Shown: positions 49,401 through 61,400 of the stretch, in pieces
How the letters are laid out: each line of letters starts with the position of its first letter
Numbering within the stretch: the stretch's first letter is position 1
NCBI GenBank assembly: GCA_022747635.1
Contig: JAKTNV010000002.1
Location: 272,501 to 336,500, forward strand
Direction: 5' to 3'
From: Hetaerina americana
Taxonomy: Eukaryota > Arthropoda > Insecta > Odonata > Calopterygidae
DNA length: 64,000 nucleotides
Notes under the pieces: generated by a model
Told to the model about the DNA's origin: nothing
The model's input: only the letters and a program-made list of their open reading frames with translations
Database searches by the model: none
Position numbers and translations under genes: made by a program

Positions 49401-52400
49401 TAATTAAAACGTTAGCAGTAAACAATGGGTATTCAGAAGATCTAATAAATAAACTTTACCGGAATAAACTTACAAAAATAGCCTTAAGCCACATTTACAA
49501 CCCCGAACATGTAAAAGATCCCACTGCCAAATGGCGGAGAATACTATATCTTGGGACTATTTCTCAAAAAGTAATTAAAAGTTTACCTAAAGAAAAAATT
49601 AAATGTGCCTTTTACAGTCGTTCATGCCTTAAGAACCTGATCTCTCACACTAAAGACAAAGTCCCCGAAAACGAGAGGAGTGGAGTGTATGAGTTAAAGT
49701 GCTCGGATTGTAGCACAAAGTATATTGGACAAACAGGACGGAAATTTAAAGAAAGGATTAAAGAACACCAAACATGTGTAAAAAATAAGAACATAACATC
49801 CCTCTTTGCAAAACACCTCATCGAAAGTGATCACAAAAGTGACTTTGTGACAAAAATTATTCATTTTGAAGAAAAAGGTCAAAGGCTCGATGCTTTGGAG
49901 CAGTTAGAAATTTTGAAATGTGTCCGTTGGAAAGATGATCTTGCCAACGAAATTTTGTATCCCTCCCACTCCCCACTCCTAGACCTACCACTCTTCTAAA
50001 TCAAAAATGTAATTCTCTTTTCTTCCCAGCTACATTGTAACCTTTTTTACCCCTCCGACCTCCCTCTCTGACCAACCCCCCCCCTCCTATGATCAGAAGG
50101 TATATATAGCCAGCGTGCTTCTATGAGGACCACCTGATGATGACGTTCAACGTCGAAACCTGGGTCGTGTGTTTTTAAATAAAGTGTGTGGAATTACAAA
50201 GTCAATTATTTCATTACATTTCAATAAGACAGGGATGTTGGATGGGATGAAGGGAGGAAATATGTATGCACACAGACACGCGTCAATGCTGGTGCCCATG
50301 CTTGCTCACGTGCTCTGGGGCACACACACTTCCACAAAGAGGAATACATTTCTGTATTCAACCTGCCAAGGATTTGTTCCATCAGAGATAAGATCCTTGT
50401 GGCACCCCTATACACAATGATTTTATTCATCACCTCACCTATCAGGGCAAGGCTTGGCTCACACATCTGGAAGTCAAGTCAAGATTTGGGTAGCAATTTG
50501 TGCCTCCCATCCGACCACTATGCCCCCATCTTGTCAAATAGGCCACGGGTGTTTCACATCCCTGAGAACCACGCAAGTAGAGTGGGCGGCATCAGAAAGT
50601 GAGACACATTTTGTGAGTATTGATACTTTGCAATATTACCTTTAGATTATGCTAATGTTAAAGGTACAGATCATGTCACCACCTTGATTGAAGAAAATTC
50701 CATTTTAAATAATACATCAGCCATGTCTAAAGGGTTAATTGAATCTTGAAAATTTAATGCAGCTTAATTCATGGAAAACTAAGGTATTGCTCCAAGCCAT
50801 CACCAAATAATAATGAAATATGAATCTCAATCCTTGCATGGAGAATGCCATCAAGTTACAAACATTCTGATATGGCAAATAACGTGGGTCTCTCAATAAC
50901 CCCGGAGAAAATCCAAGAGATGGCACTGATAGTGTCGGAAAAAATTTTCTTTCAGTAAGCCTCATCTCTCACTAGACTGCAGTCAACGTGTCACCTAAAC
51001 CCATCTCGTGGATTCATTTTCATAGTCGATTGAAGCAAAAACTTTTGTTTGCGTAGAAAAATGGAAAAAAATGAGCTTCATGTGGTGATTAAACATTTCT
51101 ATTTAAAAGGCTAAACACCAAAAAAATATCGAAGCTGAGTTAGAAGTAGTTCGTGGCACATCTGCTCCTGCATTTGCGACTGTTTACAAATTGGAGAAAT
51201 TTAGTTTAAACTGGGCTGTGCATTCACAAAGAATTTCATTTGGGATGTCCAGCGGAAGTGACTTCATGAGAAAAACAAATGTGCACTTTCCCAGAGATTT
51301 ATTTGTAACGTACATCGCGTTTCAGTTCATTCAACCATCATCAGGTACAAGACAAGATTCAGGTTGTGATACGTAATATTTATTCCTGTTCTATTCTTCC
51401 CTCCTTCCTACTGCCAGGATACCAGCTACCTGACACCGTCCTCTCAATAAGGACCAGAAGTGCTCATCTTCCCCCTTCTTTTTACCGCTCCATTCCTTTA
51501 GTTTCTCTGTTTCTTGGGATTTTCCATAAAACCCCTCTTTGTCCCTGCCTACTTCACTTCTCACTCTTTTCTCCCCCCCTTCCTCAAACATGCATCACTC
51601 TGATCTGAATCTTGTCTTATACCTGAAGATGGTTCGATGAACTGAAACGCATTTTACTTACAAATAAATCTGCGGAAGAGCGCAAATTTGTTTTTCTCAT
51701 ATTGACGAACTTTCACTACAACTTGCCTGAATCTTTAGAATATATTCGGAAGTGACTTAAAATGGTTGACAAAATCCACGAAATGGTTTTGAGTGATCTC
51801 TGAATCACAGAGAGCAAAATAGCGGAGGCCACAGGCATATCACAAGGCACAGTGTTTTCAATGTTGCACCGACATAATCTCGGCAAGATGGCTGTCGCAT
51901 TTGCTCTCAGCGGAGAATAAATGCAATTGTGAGGTCGATTCCAAGGCTGGTTTGGCACTTCTTCATTGCAATCCTCACAAGATATTTTGCATCGATGCAT
52001 GCATGGCGTGAATGAAATATGAACACTACCCGGATGTGAATGCAATATGGATCCACTCTCCAGAGGCAAAGGGGAGAGTGGCTTTCTAAAGGTGATCCGG
52101 ATCCGAATAAGATGAAGATGGTTGTGCTGAAAAGGTGATGGCCACCATTGCTCGCGGAATTGTCTTCATCTACTACCTTGATCAAAAAGTTCCCGGAATA
52201 ACCACCGTGTGGCGCTCCCATCGTTCCGATTTGAGTTCTGTTTTTTTTGTTAAATTGGTACATCTGTTGTTGATATTCCCTTCCCAACATTTCCAACGTC
52301 CGTGCGCCACTAAATCCGTTTTTTACGCAAAATTTAATACAAGTTCGTTGTTGCAAATTTAAATCCATTTCTGAAATTGTAAAAAATCGCCAACACACAC

Positions 52401-55400
52401 AGAGATAGATGTACTCTTGGCTACGTAACTTTTGCAAATGTCAAGTTATGACACTAAGATTTAAAGGGAATATCAACAACAGATGTACCAATTTAACAAA
52501 AAAAACAGAACTCAAATCGGAACGATGGGAGCGCCACACGGTGGTTATTCCGGGAACTTTTTGATCAAGGTAGTATTTCTTTCAAGATGGACGAAAGACG
52601 AATGAAGATTATCGTGCATTGTTATTGCAGCTGTTGAGTGAAGAAATCTAGAAAAACATCATCATTTGGCAGAGAAAAAATTTTCTTCGACCAGACAGGG
52701 CACACCTGCACAGGTTTTATGGTGAAAATCTTGGAATTAAAGTTCGAATCATCACAAAATCAACTGTGTTCACCAGATTTGGCCCCCAGTGACTTATTTT
52801 ATTTCCAAACTCAAATTAATGGCTTTATTTGGAAAACAGTTCACTTTGAACAAGAAGGAAATCGCCAACGCAGATGCATATTTTCGGGACTTTCCAAAAT
52901 CCTACTTTTTGAGCAACTTAAAAAAGTAGGAGAAACACAGGGAAAAGTGTTTATGGAAAAGATTATGTTGAAAAATAAAAATATTTATTTTTCTACTTTT
53001 TCCAAAAAGACTAAACAAAATTTCCCATTTCTTTAAAATCCTCATTACAACTAGCTAAAAGATAATTTTTTTCTTATGAATGAATTTCCATGTTTGAATT
53101 ACATTATAAAAACCAACATGCCAGCTTCAAAGTAACATATAATTACAACAATAAACACAAGTGTACCTTGACTGTTGGGTAAGTTTTCAATAGTCTATCT
53201 GTATTCTGCCCCAATATGCATCCATGTGTTCCCATCATTTCAGATTTATACCTAAACCTGAATTTGTCTTGGGGCTGCTCAGTTATTTCTAAGGTCGGAA
53301 AACCATTTTTGGCTCCACCTATTCCATCACCTGTTGCAAAAATAAAGCAATTAATAGGATACAAATAGTGTGTCAGAAAAGGCTCAAACATAAATATCAC
53401 ATTGAAAAAATATGCTTAAGATGGTAACATAGACAACTAAAATAGGTGATCAAGTACCTACATTCATGAAAATCACTGACCTGATACTTGCATAAAAGTT
53501 AAAAATATGTAACTACTACAAAGACAAAAAATTGTGAATTCCTGTTGTCTTTGCACAAGATGGGAATATTTAACATGCTAATTTATTTATTGGGTTAATT
53601 AAAACATTTCTACCAATAAGGGAAATATAACATTCACATGTATGATAACTTAGATATATATATATCATCAGTCAGTATATATGTGGTCAGAATAATGCAA
53701 AATCGACCAATTGTACGGGATATGACAAAATATTGTAAATTATGGGAAAACTTAAATCCCGATAGTAAAAATACAGGATTTAACTGAACAATTTTTGGCT
53801 ATTTCAACTTTAGGTTTCATTTCACTTACAAGAGCACATTAATTTTGAAAGGATCCACAATGAGGAAACATATGCCTCAATAACAAATAGGTACTTAAGC
53901 AGTTAAAGCTATGGGTTATTATTGCTACTAAGTTTCAATGCATGTATGCATAGAGAAGGATGCCCAAGGGTTTACCACAAATAGTCTTGAGGAAAAAAGT
54001 GTTATTAAGTTCAGCATAAGTCTGGAAGAAGAATTCCTGGTCTTTTAACTAATAATTTATTTTTTCCTCACAGCTGACATCTGCGATTTTCAAAGAGAAT
54101 TTTCACATGCTTGTGGAACCATTATACAAAGTTTTCCTAATGGTGATCTCATAAAAAAACTAATTTTATTGGTAGAAACACCTTGCTATATACATATTAT
54201 CTGATTTATACTTTGACACTTGCAAGCAGAAATTCCATCCAAATTGCTTCTTTATCTTTTACCAGAAATCAGAGGGTAAAGCCATTCAAAAATATTCAAT
54301 CATTACTCCCCTAGATGAACTAGCAAGCTGCAACATATTAGATCACCAAAAGGTTGAAACTGGTGGAAGAAGGGGATCGAGATGGTGCGGGGGCTAGCGT
54401 ACTGGCTTCCCACCCAGAGGGCCCGGGTTCAAATCCCGGCGGTGTTGAATATTTTTCAGAGGTATCTCGATCCCTGCTTGAGGTGCTTTGTGGAGGGCAC
54501 TTTGAGTGAGTACGCCGTCCGTCGGATGGGACGTTAAGCTGCGGACCCCTTGGCACCTTTCGTTAAGAGTAGGCTAATGCCGACGCCAGGTTTCTCTCCA
54601 CCCTTCATCCTTTCCTATCCATCCCCTATGGCGCAAATGACCTCAGCTGTCGGTCGCCTCCCCTCAAAACTACTACTAGGTGGAAGAATATGAAAGAAAA
54701 ATCATTTAACTTTGGAAATGCATTATTATTGCTAAAATATTAGCACTTCAATCAGAATATTACAATTGGTTCTATGAAAACATTATCACTGGTATTCTGT
54801 GAATGAGAAACTTTTAGAAGGAAACAGACAAGAAAGCAATACAATGATAATTCCCCTGCCCCTCCCACAAAACAATCTCCCAACAAACCCCTCTCTCCTC
54901 CCCCACCATACCAAGCAGTTTCTCCTTTTCCTTTCTGTCCATTTCACCTTCTCCATTCTTCTCCACATCCACATTTCGAAGTCTCCAATCGACTTCTATA
55001 ATCCTGCATTAGATACTACGTTTCTGCACCATACATAACTTGGCTCCATATCAAAATTTTGACGAGTCTTTTCTTAACCTCCTCACTCAATGTCCCTGCC
55101 ATCTACCCCCTCCTCCTTGTCAAAGCTTCTTCGTCAAGTGCAATTCTTTTCCTTTGGTCCATACTACTTTGACCATTTCGATTTCCAAAACATTTCCAAG
55201 ATACATAAACTGTTCCATCCATCTTTTAATTTTTGTCCTCCTATTTTAACATTTAACTTAGCCTTCCCCTTTCAGGAAAACTACATAAACTTTGTTTTAT
55301 TAACATTTGTTCTTGTCCCATACCTATCACACTGACTTTTCAATGCACTCAGCAATACTTGCAACCCCTTGGCTAACTGACAACCTAGAGCTTGGTCATC

Positions 55401-58400
55401 TAAAAACCTAACTGATTTTATGAATTCCCCGCCCACTTAAATTCCTAGCTCCAGCTCTTCCCATGCCTCTTTAATCATTTCCTCTGCATACAGGTTGAAC
55501 AGCACTGGTGACAATGGACAACCCTGCCTTACTTCTCTTCCTAACACTGCCCATCTGGACTCTCCATTCCCCACTTGCACCTGAGCAGTCTGAGACATGT
55601 TCAGGTTACGGATTTGCCTCCTATCCCTCCAATTTATTCCTATTTTCCACAATACATTCATTATTTTTCCCAAAATATTCCACTTATCAAAATCTACAAA
55701 ACAGGCATTTGCATCCTGAATGTATTCTTTAGTCCTCTCTATCCTCAAACTTTTTGAATTCTGAAAAAGGAACATTATTCTGTAGTCATCACATATGGCT
55801 GCCTTTCCCTTATTTGAAATATTTTTGGCTGTATTCCTCACTAATTAAAGCTACAAATTAGTTCATATTAACTTTTCCTTGCATTGTTTCCTTAACCTTA
55901 AAGCAGTTCCATGAGAATACTGTCCATCCCTACGGACTAATAGGATTTTGATTCCCTTAATACCCTTTCTATATCGCCATTCAGAACACACCTGAACCTA
56001 AATTATATTTATATCCTTCATATTCTATTTCTTTGTCCAATCTCAGTGATCCAATTTCTTTACCATATCGTTCCTCTATAGATTTCTTCCATCTCTCTTG
56101 AATTTTCCGAGCTTAAATTAATAACTTTCTGATTTATCTTTGATTGTATGCATGGATTTTCCCTCCTTACTTCCTAACAATGCTTCCATCTTGCTGTAGA
56201 GAGCACCAATTTCACTCTTCTTTGTGGACTTTCTAAACCCTCACCAATGGATCTTCCACCATGCTTCTTACACTCTGTTTGCTTCCCATCTCAGTTTATT
56301 ATTTACCTCTTTATAAATGCTTCAACCAAACTCTGTTTATAGTCTTCTATTACCTTCTCGCGTCTATCCAACTACACAAGTCAACCGTAACTCATAGTTT
56401 CCTAACTCATTTACTACTCTCTGTGGCTATTGTTTAGCTTGTGGCTTTAGATGCCCATTTTTTGAAATAATTCTTTCGCTTGTCTTTCCTCCATTGTACC
56501 CAGATCATTGTACCCAGATCCCCTGATTCATGATATTCTCTAGACTGCTCATAATCCTTTCTTGTGGAGCCTATTAATTCTCCAATATTTCATTTTCAAA
56601 CTGATCTTCCCTGTTTTAATGGTAGTAGTAGTTTTTAGGGGAGGCGACCGACAGCTAAGGTCATTTGCGCCATAGGGGATGGACAGGAAAGGATGAAGGG
56701 TGGAGAGAAACCCGGCGTCGGCATTAGCCTACTCTTTACAAAAGCCTACTCTGCACAAAGCACCTCAAGTAAAGATCGAGATACCTCTGAAAAATATGCA
56801 ACACCGCCGGGATTTGAACCCGCGCCCTCAGGGTGGGAAGCCAGTACGTTAGCCCCTGCACCATCTCGATCCCCCTGTTTCAATGTTTTGCATTGAATGC
56901 TGCACTTTATTATTACTTAATTATAATCTGAGCCCAAATCCACATAGATAGGTAGATAGAGGTCTTTATTTGGGCGAAATTGAGACCAAATGGTCCCTCT
57001 TTCCATTTAACACATACACGAAACCGTAAATAAATCACGCTCTTCCTTAATCTATGGCTGACTATAGTATAGCCTACTGGATATCTTTATATTATATCTT
57101 CTTGAATCCCTTGGTATTTTCCACATGTCCTACACCTTTCGCTTTCTCACAAGGTCATTTCTTGCTCTTAAACCTTATTCCCTTACCTCATCACCATCTC
57201 TTCCTTTGCCAACAATTATGTTCCAATCCCCCATCACTATCAAATGATGTTTCCCACCAGAAACACCCGCAACTACAAGATATCCTCTAAGAGAAGTTTT
57301 TAGGCGAGGTGACTGACAGCTGAGGTCGTTTCTGCTGTTAGGGATGGACATCTACATCTACATAATACCCCGCAAGCCGCCGCAAGGGCGTGTGGCGGGG
57401 GGTTTTAGGTCACCAACCGCAAAAAATGAACAATACCACATGCAAAACAACAACGTGGAAAATTACACCCACAGCAGCACACACACTCTGCAAAAATCCC
57501 TTCATCTAACACTCATGGAAACACATATACCGCAAACCAACAAAAAACTGCACCCCAGGATGCAGCACGAAAGCCATCCAACAACACGCAAGCCAGGACA
57601 CAACAAGCAAGAATGTGAAACACCACCACCACATGAACATGCAACTCTACCCCCCGAGGAGACTGTGAAAGGCAGGGAATGTGACCCAACGTTGCAGGTA
57701 GCAGGAATTTCCCCCCCGCGGAGAGGGACGAGGGATTGAAGAGGAGACTTAAAAACAGATGAACAGAACACTAATGAGGTCATTCGGAAAGAATGGGTTA
57801 TGATAACAAAACACGAGGCAAGTGGAAGAGCATGCATTTAAGTAGAACTAATTATTTTTTAGACGCTGAGGGTGGCAAGTCGAATTTTTACTATCTATAA
57901 CCCTGCAGTTGCTATCCCATATTGTCTGTGGGCAAAAGGAGGCCTTGAGTCGGCTAGTTCTGGCATCTATTTCCTAAATTTTATATACATGATCCAAGCA
58001 ACAAAGGTATGTATGAGTGTGAATAATTTGCATGACCTCGGTGCTGAAACATGCGGATCTGAATTTAATTAATAATTTCAATCTCGCATTGAATCTAGTC
58101 TCTCTTCTAATGATTCCCACCCCAACTCCATGAGCATATCGGTGATGCTTTGCATTTTACTGTAAGAATTTTTTACAAAATGGGCTGCCTGGCATTGAAC
58201 CTTCTCAATTTCCTGAATGAGGCCTTTCTCACTTGAATCCCACACACTACACGCGTATTCTAAATGAGGCCTTACAAGAGCGTGGTAACAACGTTCGATT
58301 CACTTTTGCCGACAATGCGTCAAATAAATCCCAATTTTTTATATGCTTGACCGCAGACTTTACGATTGTGAGTCCCCCAAGTTAAGTCTTTTGTGAATGT

Positions 58401-61400
58401 AACACCTAGGTATTTTACCGTATCAACTACTGCTAGGTCAACTCCAGCTAATTTGTAAGCAAATCCCGTTGATCTTTTAAAGAAATTTACCACCGAACAT
58501 TTATTATAATTTACTGTCAATCCCCAGTTAGAACACCATTTAGTAATGCAATCTAAATCCTACGCTAGAAAAAACCGATCCTCATCCCCAGATATCTCCC
58601 GATAGATCACCGTGTCATCCGCAAACATCCTAATTTTACTTTTCACTTCGCGGTTCAAATCGTTAACAAAAATCAAGAAAAGCAACGGCCCGATTACACT
58701 TCCATGAGGTACCCCCGACGTGACTCGAACGCTGTCGGAACTAGCGCCATCAAGGACTACCCTCTGTTCCCGCTCTGAAAGAAAATCTTTAACCCAACTT
58801 ATGGCGCCCTTGTTTATACCCGCGACCTTTAATTTATGAATAAGTTTACCATGTGGAACCTTATGAAATGCCTTTTGAAAATCTAAGAAGATGGCATCCA
58901 CTTGCCTACCTCTCTCACCCGATAAAAGTAAATCATGTGTAAATAATCCTAATTGGGTTTCGCAGGAGCGGGTTTTCCTGAATCCGTGTTGATTGTCACT
59001 TAAAAAGTTAATATTGTCTAGGTGTCTCATTATTGAACTGACAATTATGTCCTCTAAGATTTTGCAACAGATAGAAGTGAGAGATATAGGTCTGTAATTA
59101 CTGGGATCCTCCCTGTCACCACTTTTAAAAATAGGCGTTATTTGCGCGGTTTTCCAAAACTTTGGTTCTTTGTACTCTGTGAGAGATTTGTTAAATATGA
59201 ATTCAAGGTACAGGGCAATGTTTGGAGCTAAATGTTTTATCACCCTAGCTGGTATATTTTCGGGACCCGGAGATTTGTTGGGTTTAATCTCATTAAGCAA
59301 TTTTAGAATTCCTTGTTGGTCCGCTGTTATTTTTTCCATGGGTTGTTTCTTGGAGATATGCGGTGGCAACATCATTCGTGAAAACGCTTTGGAAGAATGA
59401 ATTTAGGATGTTAGCTTTACCCTCACTGTCTGTATGAATTATATTGCTACAATCCCTTAAGCAAGCCACGCTTTGTTTACTCCCATTTACTTCCCTAACA
59501 TATAACCAGAAGGCTTTAGGGTCAGTGTCCAAGTACTCGCAAAGTACTTAAAGTCTAGTAAGGCACTACGTAATTGTGTTTTGGTTTCATTTTTAGAGGA
59601 TCTATACATGTCTCATAATTGTTTATTCCCAGGGGATGATGTGTTCATGCCTGCCCTCTATACTCTAGAGTGCAGCATTCTCTGCTTTCGAAGCACTTTT
59701 CTAACGTCTTTATTGTACCACCTGGGGATTTGCCTCGCGATTGTCTGCCTCGGGACCATCTCACGATTTGCTTTAACATATTTTACGGGGATGAAATCTG
59801 TGATGCTTTTTTGCATAATATTAACAAATGCTGTCCAAGTTTCTTCCACGGTGGCATGACTTAAGCAGGTTTTGAACTCGGGTAGTGAAGAGTTTAATTG
59901 ATTGGCAAAAGTTTTAAAGTCTGCTTTATAGTAATTATAAATTTTTCTTTTTGGTTTAAAAATCTGTTTTATTTCTATGTCCAAGTTGATATTAACTGCT
60001 TTATGGTCACTCAAGCCCTCATCAGTTGATACACTAATAATGCGTCCCGGCGTGTTTGTAATAAATAGGTCCAATATGTTCTTTCCATGGGTGGGCATGC
60101 GTACTGCTTGATGGAGGGAATTTCTTTGAACCAATTTTATCAAGGAATTGCAAGATTCGTGATCGCGGGTCCCAGATTTAACGATATTGTTGTCCCAATC
60201 TATACCAGGGAGGTTAAAGTCGCCACCAATCATGTTGATGCTGTTATTATTTTTATGTGTAAAATTGTAAATTTGATCGTTGAGGGTATGAAGTGTTTTC
60301 AAATCTGAGTCTGGGGGTCTGTAGAAAGAGCCTAAATTTATGGTGGGTTGTTTGTTTCGCAGTAAGGTGCACCAAACACTTTCTATGTTATTATTTTCAA
60401 ATAAAACTTGCTTGCTTTCAAAATGACTTTTCACTGCCACGAAAACCCCTCCTCCGGGTCTTATATCTCTATCACGTTGGTAAATTTTGAAATCTATTGG
60501 GAAAATTTATTGGTTGTTTATGTCATTGCACAGCCAACTGTCTGTGCCTAATAATATATCAGCGGAATGAGTTTGGATTACGTGTTCGAGATCTGCTGAT
60601 TTGTTTTTGAGGATTCTGCAATTTGCAGCTTCTGCAACTTATAACAAATATAGTTAAATTATTTTTATTTTGAATGGCGTCCTTATTTCTGACCGACTGT
60701 AATTTAGGACGCCTTTGTGGGGAAGTGCGTGTCACATGTCTTTCTAAATCAATGCCATTGCTGTCGGTGACTTTTATATTTTTATTAACCATATTATATG
60801 CGCTAGCCCCAGATGTTACCGATCCACTAAATGACCTGCCCTCTATCCTAAAAAAGCCCTCCAGTGGTCGAGTATCCTATCCGCTACCTTACTCGCTGCT
60901 TCCACCATGTAATGGACCCCAGAGGGGTTAAGGGGAGTCCTGCACAATCGGAGGGTTGGCCTCAGGTCGACAAAGGAGGCTCCTATGTCCAAGCAGAATC
61001 TCGAAAATCGGCAGTGCCCTCGGGGTTGGGGTAGGGGCTGCAGGTACGTGGTGCTGTCATCCGACAGCACCTGGTACCTGTTGGAGATGGGGATGGTATC
61101 TGATGGTATTCGAAGGACAAAAACAACCGCAAGCCACTAACAGTACCCACTAGGAATACCACCACACTATTAAAAACTAATAACAAGCAACACAAAAACT
61201 AAATAAACTAAACTATTTCACAAAATTAGAGCTAACACTAAACTACACTTCACTAGGGAAGAACAAACACAGAGGTACAGAAGTAACATCAGGCATGCAG
61301 GTAGTCTCAGATAGGGTTGAACCGGTTCTAGGGAGCGAGCTCAAGCACGTCTGTTCTCGGCAGAGGCCAGGCAGAGAATGACAGGACAGGAAAGGATAAA

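Larger units (their letters stand above)
49010..50222 (+). mobile_element. Penelope-like element, copy f, best preserved
   Basis: 1.2 kb with inverted arms of about 275 bp (49050-49325 and 49950-50222), each with a hammerhead. AATAAGACAGGGAT at 48996-49009 and 50223-50236 is a 14-nt target-site duplication. The interior encodes the PLE C-terminus. About 40 bp at the low end (49010-49049) lies outside the arm pairing. It sits in Relish intron 2. Confidence 0.9.
51270..51707. mobile_element. PLE-type element with inverted arms, no protein left
   Basis: Arms about 51270-51362 and 51605-51700 are imperfect reverse complements (for example GATTTATTTGTAA, GCGTTTCAGTTCAT, AGACAAGATTCAG). Each has a hammerhead core. 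The interior is the pyrimidine-rich tract typical of PLE 3' regions. It interrupts the mariner coding region. Confidence 0.7.
50870..53040 (+). mobile_element. mariner transposon interrupted by a PLE foldback and a MITE
   Basis: N-terminus 51060-51190 (ELHVVIKHFYLKG … GTSAPAFATVY), middle 51760-52170 (MVDKIHEMVLSDL … AEATGISQGTVFSML … KVMATIARGIVFIYYL), C-terminus 52590-53036 (IFFDQTGHTC … CSPDLAPSDLFYFQ … EQLKKVGETQGKVFMEKI). These follow the order of a mariner transposase; SPDLAPSD is its third catalytic motif. Stops and frame changes abound. The insertions at 51.27-51.71 and 52.17-52.57 kb split it. Confidence 0.75.

Noticed and set aside
51907..52437. 176-codon minus-strand frame as one protein
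   Set aside because: It joins the MITE's transposase start to antisense sequence of the host mariner across the MITE boundary; not a real gene.
57344..57739. Plus-strand open frame of 131 codons, proline- and histidine-rich
   Set aside because: It is the antisense of the CR1 3' UTR; low-complexity composition and no known domain.
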